Shown in pieces: positions 7,709-16,752 of a stretch of DNA of 64,000 nt (positions within the stretch are counted from its first letter, which is position 1; each line of letters begins with the position of its first letter). The position numbers and the translations under genes were made by a program. The stretch comes from Candidatus Nitrosopumilus sp. (GTDB lineage Archaea; Thermoproteota; Nitrososphaeria; Nitrososphaerales; Nitrosopumilaceae). Location: NCBI GenBank assembly GCA_013215285.1, contig JABSRD010000001.1, forward strand, positions 579,208-643,207, in the 5' to 3' direction. Under the pieces are notes generated by a model. That model was not told where the DNA came from, made no database searches, and saw nothing but the letters and a program-made list of their open reading frames with translations.

Positions 7709-8575
7709 TTATGCTGGAGTGTAATCTTTTGCTTGTCCTGCAACTGCTTTTGCTTGAGCATCTGCCTTTTGCAAGATTTGTTCTTTTGTCTCATCAGTCA
7801 TAAATCCTGATTCTACAGATACTGAACGTGCAGATTGTGCTGCTTTGCCAAGTATTTGTGAAATGTTATCTGCAGTGATGTATGCTGCCTCAATTGATAG
7901 TGATATTGCTTCTTGGTGTGCTTGTCCAAATTGTTCTCTGACTTTATCAACATCAATTACCAATTCTGCTTCAGAATATTTGGTGCCGTCTTCTAGTGTA
8001 GTGAATAGTGAAATTCCTGCCTCTACTGGTTTGATATCTAATTTACCTAAAATTGCTGCTAATTGTTCACTAATTGGCTCACCCTTTAGTACTGGGGTAC
8101 TGTCTTTTGCAATCCAAATTGTTCCTTGATCAATTTTAGTTGGAATTCCAGCATTTTTGAATTCGGTAAGCATTGGTCCTGGGGCAATTCCTGTGTTCTT
8201 TGCAGGTACGACAATATCGATACTTGCAATATCTCCACCTCTTGCATTCATCATAATTTTATTTTTAGATAGTAAAACATTGAGTTTGAATGGTGACATG
8301 TTTGTAAATATTAGCATGCATTGTCCTGAAATCTCTTTGATTATCTCTTTGATTCCTGGTACATCACTATCTGCAAATACTTTTTTTGCAATCTTGTCTT
8401 TGATACTTACAAACTCTACATCATTTTTGAGAATTTTTCTTAATGGTAAGATTTGTGTTGAACGAACTTTTCGCATTTGAATTATAGATAGAACCTTGTA
8501 TTTTTTTGGAAGTTCTTGTAATTGCTGAAACATTTGAGTTTTCTTTTTAGGATAACTTGTTCTATTTTCATGCAT
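7709..8575 (-). CDS. rpl10: Large ribosomal subunit protein L10 (uL10/P0)
   Basis: Archaeal L10 sequence ...LPLRKILKNDVEFVSIKDKIAKKV...FKLNVLLSKNKIMMNARGGDIASIDIVVPAKNTGIAPGPMLTEFKNAGIPTKIDQGTIWI. Confidence 0.95.
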   Translation of the reverse strand: MHENRTSYPKKKTQMFQQLQELPKKYKVLSIIQMRKVRSTQILPLRKILKNDVEFVSIKDKIAKKVFADSDVPGIKEIIKEISGQCMLIFTNMSPFKLNVLLSKNKIMMNARGGDIASIDIVVPAKNTGIAPGPMLTEFKNAGIPTKIDQGTIWIAKDSTPVLKGEPISEQLAAILGKLDIKPVEAGISLFTTLEDGTKYSEAELVIDVDKVREQFGQAHQEAISLSIEAAYITADNISQILGKAAQSARSVSVESGFMTDETKEQILQKADAQAKAVAGQAKDYTPA

Positions 8576-9230
8576 ATTTCTTCTTTATCTCCTGTACTTG
8601 TTTTACTGGTTTACCCATTGAAGTTTTTATCATAACTTTTTTAATATTTTTTTCACCGTTTGGTAATTTCTTCTCAATTGCATTAAGAACTGCGTGTGCA
8701 TTAATTGCTAAATCTGCATCATCCATTGACTCATCTCCAATTTTACATGATACGGATAATGATGCTCTTGTTCTAACTTTGATTGATGATCTAAATCTTG
8801 CCAAAAATGCATCCATATCTGCATCAAATGGAACTGGTGTTGGCATTTTTCCTCTAGGACCTAATAGTTGACCTAAAGACTTACCGACAGTTGGCATGAC
8901 TTTGGTGTCTGCCAAAAAGAAATCATATTTGTTAATGAATTTTCGAGATTCTCTTTTATTACTTGCAAATTTACTCAACTCTGCTTCGCCAATTACAATG
9001 TCTGCCTTTGCAGCTTTTGCTTTTTGACCAATTTCACCATCAGCTATAATGCATACAGTTGCAGGAGAACTTGTTTTTGGAAGTTGAACTACTTCATTAA
9101 TGGCAAATCCTTTCTTGACATCAATATCTTTGAAATTAATGATTAACTCTATGGATTGTGTGAATTTTCTTTTCTTTGTTTCAGTTTTTGCTTTTTTAAT
9201 CACTTCAGCAAATTGTGTCTCAGTAACCAT
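8568..9230 (-). CDS. rpl1: Large ribosomal subunit protein L1 (uL1)
   Basis: LGQLLGPRGKMPTPVPFDAD; adjacent to L10. Confidence 0.96.
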   Translation of the reverse strand: MVTETQFAEVIKKAKTETKKRKFTQSIELIINFKDIDVKKGFAINEVVQLPKTSSPATVCIIADGEIGQKAKAAKADIVIGEAELSKFASNKRESRKFINKYDFFLADTKVMPTVGKSLGQLLGPRGKMPTPVPFDADMDAFLARFRSSIKVRTRASLSVSCKIGDESMDDADLAINAHAVLNAIEKKLPNGEKNIKKVMIKTSMGKPVKQVQEIKKKYA

Positions 9231-9396
9231 TACGAAGGAATTCGAGATAGCCTACTTAAAATCGTTTAGAGGATAGGGTTTCATGAAATCGTTTATTTTA
9301 AAAAAATTACATCTTTTCTAAAAATAATTGTAATTCCAAAGCAAATTTAACTCAAAACCTACATATATTAAATCACAAGCAGAATTTTCTAATACA

Positions 9397-9852
9397 TTGC
9401 ACAGATTTGATGAACTTGATATGAAATTGCTTTATGAATTAACCAAAGATGGTTCAATCTCAGTCCCTATTTTGTCAAAAAAATTGGGAATTAATGCATC
9501 TGTATTGTATAGTAGAATTAAGCGATTATTGAAGAAAAAATTAATCAAAAAATTTACCATAGTTATTGATGATTCTCTTTTAGGAATAGGAGTAAAAGCA
9601 TCTGTTGGGATTAACCGAGATCCTAAATTCAAAGATAGTATTCATGAAAAATTCATGGAAATCCCAGAAGTTGTTTCAATTTCTGAGGTTACTGGTAGAT
9701 TTGATATCTTGATTCATGTCTTTGCCAAAAATCTTGAGGCTCTACATACTGTAGTTATTGAAAAAGTTGGAAAAATTGATGGTATTCAAAATACTGAAAC
9801 CTTTGTAGAATTACAAAAAACCGATAAAGATCCTGTTTATCTTACTGATTAA
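9397..9852 (+). CDS. Lrp/AsnC-family transcriptional regulator
   Basis: FDELDMKLLYELTKDGSISVPILSKKLGINASVLYSRIKRLLKKKLIKKFTIVIDDSLLGIGVKA; TTG start. Confidence 0.9.
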   Translation: MHRFDELDMKLLYELTKDGSISVPILSKKLGINASVLYSRIKRLLKKKLIKKFTIVIDDSLLGIGVKASVGINRDPKFKDSIHEKFMEIPEVVSISEVTGRFDILIHVFAKNLEALHTVVIEKVGKIDGIQNTETFVELQKTDKDPVYLTD

Positions 9853-9861
9853 TTTAAAAGA

Positions 9862-11709
9862 TCAAGGTTTTCCAGAAGCTGGAACTCCTTTACCGTTTCC
9901 AGAATTCTCTTCAGGCCATGGATGATTTTGTGAGTTACCAAGTGATGATTCTAACTGAGTCACCCTATTTTCCAATGAATTATTTTCATTCTCTAATTGG
10001 GTTACTTTATTCTCCAAGTCTGCAACTCTATTATCTAATCCTAAAATTTGTGCCAACATGTTTTGTATTTGCTCTAAAATCATTTCCAAGACATCAGAAT
10101 TATCCTCACATGCATCCCCTACACCGTTATGATCAGAGTCTGACTGATCAGGATTGTAAACAGTTGGACAGTTATCCTCAGCATCTATAATTCCATCTTC
10201 ATCAGTATCATCTGGAACTTGATTTGCAGGACAACCAAAAGTTAACGGTTCAGTTGGTATAGCAACAGGGGCAGGTCCTGCAGAAAGTGACATTGAGACT
10301 AGCTCCACACAAATATCATTTGAAACAAAAGTTAACGGGATTGGTGCGATATTGCCAATCCAAATAGGTGAATTAACATCAAATATTGTAACTTCTCCAC
10401 CAAGTTCTCTTTGGGCATTTTGATTCTCAACAAAGTCTGGAATACCATCTAATGTTAAACTAAATTCTCTATTGTCTATGGGTGCAGAAGTTGGAACTCC
10501 ATTAAATTCGCCGTTTAAGGAATCAAAGACAATAGGTGCAAAATCTATCTGACCAACATCTACAGGAATGTTTGAACCGTCAGTTCCAAGTGGAGTTATT
10601 CCCTCAATTCTAATATCCGATGTTGGAGTGTCTCGAGAAAACAATTGAATCAATCCCAGATTCCCTGCAACATCTTCTCCTTCAAATGAAACGGGTATTG
10701 ATATTCGTGGAGTTAATGGTACATCCGCATCAATTTGAATCTCTAAAAATATTGGAGATGTAAAGAAAATATCCTCTGGAAATGGAATTATCTCTCCTGG
10801 ATGTAATGTCATTAATCCCATTTCAATTAGGATAGATTGAGTTTCAGTGTATAGTGGAATAAAGCCATCTGGAGAATCATAAATGTTAACTGTGACATCA
10901 TGATTCCCTTCAATTATTTCTCCAGTAGTTCTATCAATTAACAATCCTTGAATAATTGCGGGGACAGGAATTATTGCATCTTCTCCATTACAATTCTCAT
11001 CAATGTCATTTCCTGGAACATCAAATGCACCCGGATAAACATCGGGGTTATCATCATCACAATCTCCATCTTCAATGGTAACTCCATCTCCATCATTATC
11101 TACAATGTTTACAACATTTGGGTCTGTTTCTCCAGCATCAACTTTACCATTTGCGTTTAAATCCTCATCGCCATCACTTAATCCATCACCATCTGTATCA
11201 AAATTCAGAGGATCTATACCCAATGCAATTTCGGCACCGTCACTTAATCCATCACCATCTGTATCAAAATTTAGAAAATCAGTTTCACCAGTATCGAATT
11301 GACCGTTATTATTTGTGTCCTCTTCTATAGTTGGAATGCCATCATTATCATCATCATCATCTATACGATTGTTAATTCCATCACCATCAGTATCTGCAAA
11401 TAATTCATCAGAGTCTAAAATCCCATCATTGTCTGAATCAATATCTAAATAATCAGGAACACTATCATTATCAGTATCAAAAGAATTGTCCCCTTCTAAT
11501 GCAGTTGGATATCCATCATTATCATCATCTGTATCTAAATAATTAGGAGTGCCATCTGCATCAGTATCATCATCGGTAAAAATTCCATTTCCATTCAAGT
11601 CCTCTACGTCATCATCTATTCCATCTGAATCTACTGCATATACACTAGGGATAGAAATTATCCCTAAAAGTAAAATTCCAAAAATTATGAATAATTCTAT
11701 TTGTCTCAT
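9862..11709 (-). CDS. Large exported Asp-rich thrombospondin type-3-repeat/MopE-like Ca-binding protein with C-terminal coiled coil
   Basis: Signal peptide; repeated [62 protein letters not shown]-terminal heptads [27 protein letters not shown]. Confidence 0.85.
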   Translation of the reverse strand: MRQIELFIIFGILLLGIISIPSVYAVDSDGIDDDVEDLNGNGIFTDDDTDADGTPNYLDTDDDNDGYPTALEGDNSFDTDNDSVPDYLDIDSDNDGILDSDELFADTDGDGINNRIDDDDDNDGIPTIEEDTNNNGQFDTGETDFLNFDTDGDGLSDGAEIALGIDPLNFDTDGDGLSDGDEDLNANGKVDAGETDPNVVNIVDNDGDGVTIEDGDCDDDNPDVYPGAFDVPGNDIDENCNGEDAIIPVPAIIQGLLIDRTTGEIIEGNHDVTVNIYDSPDGFIPLYTETQSILIEMGLMTLHPGEIIPFPEDIFFTSPIFLEIQIDADVPLTPRISIPVSFEGEDVAGNLGLIQLFSRDTPTSDIRIEGITPLGTDGSNIPVDVGQIDFAPIVFDSLNGEFNGVPTSAPIDNREFSLTLDGIPDFVENQNAQRELGGEVTIFDVNSPIWIGNIAPIPLTFVSNDICVELVSMSLSAGPAPVAIPTEPLTFGCPANQVPDDTDEDGIIDAEDNCPTVYNPDQSDSDHNGVGDACEDNSDVLEMILEQIQNMLAQILGLDNRVADLENKVTQLENENNSLENRVTQLESSLGNSQNHPWPEENSGNGKGVPASGKP

Positions 11710-11788
11710 AACTTGATATGATTAACTTAAGAAATTACTTAAAGATGATCTATCGTTCTAAATAATTATTACAAGTTAGTTTTTTTAA

Positions 11789-12268
11789 TTATTGGAATTT
11801 TGCATCCCATTTACCTTCATTGATTTCTGCAGTCATTTCTTTTGGGGTCTTTCCTTCTACTTTGACTCCTAATGCTACACATGTGCCAATGATGGTTTTT
11901 GCAACTGACTTTAATGATGATGCATAAGATTTCTCTAATTTTGTATTTGCTACTTTGATAACTGAATCAATTGTAACATCTCCCACCCATTCAGTACCTG
12001 ATGCACCTGAACCTTTTGTAATTCCTGCTTCTTTCATAATTAGTGCAGCAGCTGATGGAATGCCGATTTCAATTTCATATTTTTTTGTATCAGTATCAAC
12101 AATCACTGTAACTGGAACTTTCATTCCCTCAAAGTCTTTGGTTTTATCATTAATTGATTTGATAACTTCCATGATGTTGACGCCAAGAGGGCCCAATGCT
12201 GGACCTAATGGTGGACCTGCTGATGCTCCTCCTCCTGTTACAAGTGCTGATACTTTTTGTTCTCCCAT
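11789..12268 (-). CDS. rpl11: Large ribosomal subunit protein L11 (uL11)
   Basis: VSALVTGGGASAGPPLGPALGPLGVNIMEVIKSINDKTKDFEGMKVPV. Confidence 0.97.
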   Translation of the reverse strand: MGEQKVSALVTGGGASAGPPLGPALGPLGVNIMEVIKSINDKTKDFEGMKVPVTVIVDTDTKKYEIEIGIPSAAALIMKEAGITKGSGASGTEWVGDVTIDSVIKVANTKLEKSYASSLKSVAKTIIGTCVALGVKVEGKTPKEMTAEINEGKWDAKFQ

Positions 12269-12304
12269 TTTTTTATCTCATTAACTCCGAAAATTTAATC
12301 CTTA

Positions 12305-12871
12305 CTAAGACTCACTCGATATTTTTAGATAGTTTGCATCTACTGTGACTGGTAGTTGGTATGATGCATCTAACAAGACTACTGTTGCTTCTTCTTTATC
12401 AACATCAATTCTTGTAATTGTTGCTTTCATTCCCTTGAATGGACCACCGGTAATTTCAACTATATTATCTACTTCTAATTGTGAAACTGTTGATTTCTTG
12501 ATAAGATATCCTTCGATATCTTTGAATTCTAATTCTCCTCTTAATTGACCACGAATGTGTCTAATTCCTTCAACTGCCATGTATGCATCACTTGGGTTGA
12601 CTGCTTCTACTACGACATATCCCTTCAAGTCACTTACCCAAAATACTGATTGAATGTTAATTTGATTGGCATTAGCTTTTGCTTCTAATAATCTCATTAC
12701 CACTTTTTCTTGTCCACCAGTGGTTCTAATTGCAAATAAGTGTGATTTCATTTCATCATATGATGGAACTTCTTCAGTTGATTGAACTTCTTCAGTTGAT
12801 TGAACTTCTTCAGTTGATTGAACTTCTTCAGTTGATTGAACTTTCTCTGATGATTTTATTTCTTCAGACAT
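12305..12871 (-). CDS. spt5: Transcription elongation factor Spt5 (NusG homologue) with hexapeptide-repeat N-terminus
   Basis: FAIRTTGGQEKVVMRLLEAKA...GYLIKKSTVSQLEVDNIVEITGGPFKGMKATITRIDVDKEEATVVLLD; N-terminal (STEEVQ)n. Confidence 0.93.
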   Translation of the reverse strand: MSEEIKSSEKVQSTEEVQSTEEVQSTEEVQSTEEVPSYDEMKSHLFAIRTTGGQEKVVMRLLEAKANANQINIQSVFWVSDLKGYVVVEAVNPSDAYMAVEGIRHIRGQLRGELEFKDIEGYLIKKSTVSQLEVDNIVEITGGPFKGMKATITRIDVDKEEATVVLLDASYQLPVTVDANYLKISSES

Positions 12872-12873
12872 TT

Positions 12874-13050
12874 TTATCTACCAAATGTGATTACCGAAAA
12901 GACAAACTGAATTGTAAATCCAATGGCACCAACTCCCATTATTCCTAACATTACTAATCTAAGGTGTTGTTGATACTCATTTCTGTCTGGTTTTTTAGTC
13001 ATTTTCATGACATTTACCATGTTTTTCAAAGTTTGCTTAGGGTTTATCAT
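12874..13050 (-). CDS. secE: Protein translocase SecE/Sec61 gamma
   Basis: MINPKQTLKNMVNVMKMTKKPDRNEYQQHLRLVMLGIMGVGAIGFTIQFVFSVITFGR; upstream of spt5-rpl11; not in ORF track. Confidence 0.88.
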   Translation of the reverse strand: MINPKQTLKNMVNVMKMTKKPDRNEYQQHLRLVMLGIMGVGAIGFTIQFVFSVITFGR

Positions 13051-13089
13051 TGGTGGAAATTATTAAGGTGTCCTTATATTCCTTATCTC

Positions 13090-13866
13090 ATGGATCTACT
13101 AGTTGCGTATCAAGATGACCCGGCAGGTCACAATATGGCAAAATTTCTTTCAAAAGAAATGACACAAGATGGAAATATTTTTCATGGAAAAAATTATGAT
13201 TTGGTAATAATCCCAACACCTGCAATTTCTGCTGATTGGTTAGAAGAAAAATATGATTATGATGGATTTGTATTTCTTTCAAAACATGCAGCTGAGTCTG
13301 GTGTATTGGCTTTGACTTGTCATTGCACTGGAAATTTCACTGAAGCAAAGTTTGGTGGAAATGATGGACAGATTGCAGTCCCACACCCACATCTTCAAAA
13401 AGCATATCTCCAAACTTTAAAGGAGAATCAGTCTACTTTTCCAGAATTTCAAATTACAATTGAGGCAACACATCACGGACCTACAGCATTAACTAAACCA
13501 TCTATTTTCATTGAAATAGGTACCACTGAAAAACAATGGAATGATGTTTCCCTGTGTAATTCTGTAGCAACCCTGGTTCACAAAGTAATGATACAACCAA
13601 TTAAAGAAAATCCCGTTGCAATTTGTTTTGGTGGAACTCATTACCCTTCAAAATTCACTGATGAATTACTAGATGGAAAACATGCCCTTGGAACAGTAAT
13701 TCCAAAACATGCATTAGATAATCTTGATGAAAAATTATTTTCTCATATTATTTCACAAAATAGTATGGCAAAAACTGCACTTTTGGATTGGAATGGATTG
13801 GGTCCAAACAAATCTAAAGTAATTGATTTACTAAAAACAACAGACCTTGAGGTAATCAAACTTTGA
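13090..13866 (+). CDS. dtdA: D-aminoacyl-tRNA deacylase (archaeal/plant type)
   Basis: MDLLVAYQDDPAGHNMAKFL...VIIPTPAISADWLEEKYDYDGFVFLSKHAAESGVLALTCHCTGN...ATHHGPTALTKPSIFIEIGTTEKQW...GGTHYPSKFT. Confidence 0.9.
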   Translation: MDLLVAYQDDPAGHNMAKFLSKEMTQDGNIFHGKNYDLVIIPTPAISADWLEEKYDYDGFVFLSKHAAESGVLALTCHCTGNFTEAKFGGNDGQIAVPHPHLQKAYLQTLKENQSTFPEFQITIEATHHGPTALTKPSIFIEIGTTEKQWNDVSLCNSVATLVHKVMIQPIKENPVAICFGGTHYPSKFTDELLDGKHALGTVIPKHALDNLDEKLFSHIISQNSMAKTALLDWNGLGPNKSKVIDLLKTTDLEVIKL

Positions 13867-14162
13867 ATCTTGAACAAAAAATATTTAAAAAATTATTACA
13901 AGTTCCAAAAGGCCAGATCACAACTTATGGTGAACTATCAAAAGCTGTTGGATTAAAAAATGGTCAAAGAGTTGTAGGAAGAATAATGAACAAAAATCCT
14001 TACCCTGTGATTATTCCATGTCATAGAGTTGTAATGTCTACTGGAAAAATTGGTGGATATGCGTATGGCGAACCAGTAAAGACAAAATTACTAAGCGATG
14101 AAGGTATTGAAATTAAAAATGGTAAAATTATTGATTTAGAAAATAAAATTTATCGATTCTAG
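13863..14162 (+). CDS. ogt: Methylated-DNA-protein-cysteine methyltransferase (MGMT) family
   Basis: VPKGQITTYGELSKAVGLKNGQRVVGRIMNKNPYPVIIPCHRVVMSTGKIGGYAYG; PCHRV active site. Confidence 0.9.
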   Translation: MNLEQKIFKKLLQVPKGQITTYGELSKAVGLKNGQRVVGRIMNKNPYPVIIPCHRVVMSTGKIGGYAYGEPVKTKLLSDEGIEIKNGKIIDLENKIYRF

Positions 14163-14614
14163 TTCTGTCTTTTTACTTTAATTTCTTCCATCAAAGTTCT
14201 AAGATGTGCTTTGTTTCTAACAGTATTTCCACCTACTTTTTTGTAGAGTGCCCAAAATTCTGGATTAGTCAAATCTTTTCTGTCCTTTGCAATTTTTAGT
14301 AATCGTCTTAATGCTCTAACTTTTGCAACGTATACTGTTTTCTTACCTACTCTAGCTCCTTTGGCTCCTTTTTTTGAGCCTTGTTTTGTACCTCTTTTGT
14401 TTTTCTGAGCTTTCTTTACATGTGCTCTACCTTTTGATGTACCTGTAAATGATTTAATTCTGATAGTGTTTGCTGTAATTAAACTTCGAATGTTTTCTCT
14501 TGTAATTGCATCTGCAATGTCATCTAGATGATCAGTATCAAATTTTATTCTATGAATTCCAACACCTGTGACTCTAGATGCCAGTCTCTTCTTAGCTTTA
14601 AGATTAACTACCAC
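14159..14614 (-). CDS. rpl19e: Large ribosomal subunit protein L19e
   Basis: LKAKKRLASRVTGVGIHRIKFD...GSKKGAKGARVGKKTVYVAKVRALRRLLK. Confidence 0.95.
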   Translation of the reverse strand: MVVNLKAKKRLASRVTGVGIHRIKFDTDHLDDIADAITRENIRSLITANTIRIKSFTGTSKGRAHVKKAQKNKRGTKQGSKKGAKGARVGKKTVYVAKVRALRRLLKIAKDRKDLTNPEFWALYKKVGGNTVRNKAHLRTLMEEIKVKRQN

Positions 14615-14999
14615 TTACACTCACTCTTGCATTGAATATTTTGAACTTTTGTTCAATTGCTTTAACAACAATTTCTTTTCTCTTTTTAGTACCAACACCA
14701 TGTGCAAATCTTACTCCGTCTATTTTTGGATCTAATTTTTCTAAATCATTCAAGTTGTGAACTAAATTATCTGTAAATCCTGATGGGTGTAATCCTTTTG
14801 CTTCTTTTGGTCCACCATATCCTATTTTAACAAGACCTGGTCTACCTCTACTTTTTTGTTTTCTCTGATGATGATCGATACCTTTTGGTTTTCTCCAATT
14901 AGTTTGAAGTCTAACATAACGCCAACTTTCTGGTCTTACAAAGTCTGGTTTGTGTTCTTTAACCTCTTGTCTCTTTGCAAGCTTTTCCTTGTTGATCAT
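14604..14999 (-). CDS. rpl32e: Large ribosomal subunit protein L32e
   Basis: FVRPESWRYVRLQTNWRKPKGIDHHQRKQKSRGRPGLVKIGYGGPKEAKGLHPSGF. Confidence 0.95.
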   Translation of the reverse strand: MINKEKLAKRQEVKEHKPDFVRPESWRYVRLQTNWRKPKGIDHHQRKQKSRGRPGLVKIGYGGPKEAKGLHPSGFTDNLVHNLNDLEKLDPKIDGVRFAHGVGTKKRKEIVVKAIEQKFKIFNARVSVSGS

Positions 15000-15147
15000 C
15001 AGGCTGGTTCTTGAATTTTGAAATAAATACGTTCCTAGCCATAAATTCTTTCATACTGGAAAGAGATAATAAGGAAATTCAAGTCGGTTTGAAATATCTC
15101 ATGAACAAGCCTGAGATTAATAATATTATTTTTGGAGGCATTATCCT

Positions 15148-16752
15148 CTGACTCAAGTAGTAGGTACAGCTGTAACTGACAAGTTTTCATCTCAATTAAC
15201 TTCGTTTGGGATCAAACCATCCAAAGTCCACCGAAATCTCAGCGTAGATGACATGGTAAAACTTGCAGTTGAAAGAAATGAAGGTGTTGTAAATTCAACT
15301 GGTTCACTTTCTGTTAACACTGGAAAGTATACTGGAAGATCCCCTGATGACAGATTCATTGTATTTGATGATGTCACCAAAGACACTATTGATTGGGGCA
15401 AAATCAATCACCAATTCTCGAGTGATAAGTTTGATAAGTTATTTGAAAAGATGAAAGCATTTGTTGATAACAAAGAACTTTTTATTTTTGATGGTTTTGT
15501 AGGTGCTGATCCTGAAAATCGTTTACCAATTAGAGTGATAAATGATCGTGTTTGGCAAAATCTATTTGGAAGAAATTTGTTTATTCGTCCAACAAATGAA
15601 GAGTTGGAGAACCATGAACCTGAATTTACTATTTTATGTATAAATGACTTTGTAGCAGTTCCTGATGTTGATGGAACTAGAACTGACGTATTCATTTTAA
15701 TTGATTTAACAAAAAAAATTGTTTTGATTGCAGGTACACAATATGCAGGGGAGATGAAAAAATCTATGTTCGGTGTAATGAATTTCCTCATGCCAGACCG
15801 TGGAATTTTCCCAATGCATTGTTCTGCAAATACTGGAGACCATGGAGATACTACATTGTTCTTTGGATTATCTGGTACTGGTAAAACCACACTTTCAGCA
15901 GACCCTAACAGAAAACTCATTGGTGATGATGAGCATGGATGGTCTGATAATGGCACATTTAATTTTGAAGGTGGATGTTATGCAAAATGTATCAATCTTA
16001 GTCAAGAAGCAGAACCTGAAATCTGGAATGCCATTAGACCAGGTGCAGTTTTAGAAAATGTAATTCTTAATGATACCGTACCTGATTATGATGATAACGC
16101 CTTAACTGAAAATACTCGTGTTGCATATCCTTTGGATTACATTCCTGGTGCAGTAATTCCAAGTATTGGTGGTCATCCAAAAGTAATTGTATTTTTAACT
16201 GCAGACGCATTAGGTGTTTTACCACCTGTATCTAGATTAACAAAAGAAGGTGCCATGTATCATTTCATGTCTGGATATACTAGTAAGTTGGCAGGAACCG
16301 AAAGGGGAATCAAAGAGCCAAAATCTGTGTTTTCAGAATGCTTTGGTGCTCCATTCATGCCTAGATCTGCATCTGTTTATGCAAAACTACTTGGTGAAAA
16401 AATTAATCAGCACAATACTGTAGTTTACCTTGTAAACACTGGCTGGTCTGGTGGTCCATATGGTATTGGAAAAAGAATAAAGATCAAGTATAGTCGTGCA
16501 ATGATTACAGCAGCTCTTTCTGGTAAACTTGACTCTGTAAAATATCGACATGATGATACATTCAATCTAGATATTCCTACTGCAATTGATGATGTTCCAT
16601 CTGAAGTTTTAGATCCAAAAAATACTTGGATTGACAAAGAAGCATATGATGATTCAGCAAAAAAACTATCTCAAATGTTTGTTGAGAATTTCAAGAAATT
16701 TGAAAATGTTTCATCTGAAATAATTAATGCAGGTCCTACACCTTCACAATAG
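15148..16752 (+). CDS. pckA: Phosphoenolpyruvate carboxykinase (ATP), probable CTG start
   Basis: GLSGTGKTTLSADPNRKLIGDDEHGW; TGKYTGRSPDDRFIV. Homologous N-terminus extends upstream of ATG 15253 with only CTG available after stop 15121; GGAGG at 15134-15138. Confidence 0.9.
   Translation: MTQVVGTAVTDKFSSQLTSFGIKPSKVHRNLSVDDMVKLAVERNEGVVNSTGSLSVNTGKYTGRSPDDRFIVFDDVTKDTIDWGKINHQFSSDKFDKLFEKMKAFVDNKELFIFDGFVGADPENRLPIRVINDRVWQNLFGRNLFIRPTNEELENHEPEFTILCINDFVAVPDVDGTRTDVFILIDLTKKIVLIAGTQYAGEMKKSMFGVMNFLMPDRGIFPMHCSANTGDHGDTTLFFGLSGTGKTTLSADPNRKLIGDDEHGWSDNGTFNFEGGCYAKCINLSQEAEPEIWNAIRPGAVLENVILNDTVPDYDDNALTENTRVAYPLDYIPGAVIPSIGGHPKVIVFLTADALGVLPPVSRLTKEGAMYHFMSGYTSKLAGTERGIKEPKSVFSECFGAPFMPRSASVYAKLLGEKINQHNTVVYLVNTGWSGGPYGIGKRIKIKYSRAMITAALSGKLDSVKYRHDDTFNLDIPTAIDDVPSEVLDPKNTWIDKEAYDDSAKKLSQMFVENFKKFENVSSEIINAGPTPSQ

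Noticed and set aside
7606-7794. 62-aa minus-strand ORF in track (MRQKNKSCKRQML...)
   Set aside because: Overlaps the 3' end of rpl10 in another frame; the plus-strand 30-aa TM microprotein is a better candidate but itself tentative.
7845-8480. Plus-strand ORFs 7845-8129 and 8157-8480 and many similar ORFs antisense to known genes
   Set aside because: They lie antisense to rpl10 and other confidently coded genes; low-complexity Ile/Leu/Ser composition is typical of shadow frames.
11170-11280. Repeated string cttaatccatcaccatctgtatcaaaatt as mobile or regulatory repeat
   Set aside because: Explained by TSP3 repeat coding ([11 protein letters not shown]) in the 9862-11709 gene.
9918-11330. 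Several plus-strand ORFs across the TSP3 gene
   Set aside because: Shadow ORFs of the Asp-rich coding strand (His/Ser/Ile-rich, overlapping in multiple frames).
12765-12840. 18-bp periodic repeats as a possible CRISPR-like array
   Set aside because: Units are contiguous without spacers and in frame within spt5.
12730-12948. Plus-strand ORF with LLQLIELLQLIEL repeats
   Set aside because: It is the antisense reading of the STEEVQ repeat in spt5, not a separate repetitive protein.
15001-15151. Short upstream ORF (MNKPEINNIIFGGIIL) ending at the proposed pckA CTG
   Set aside because: No independent support; the overlap with the SD/CTG start of pckA seems coincidental, although translational coupling was considered.
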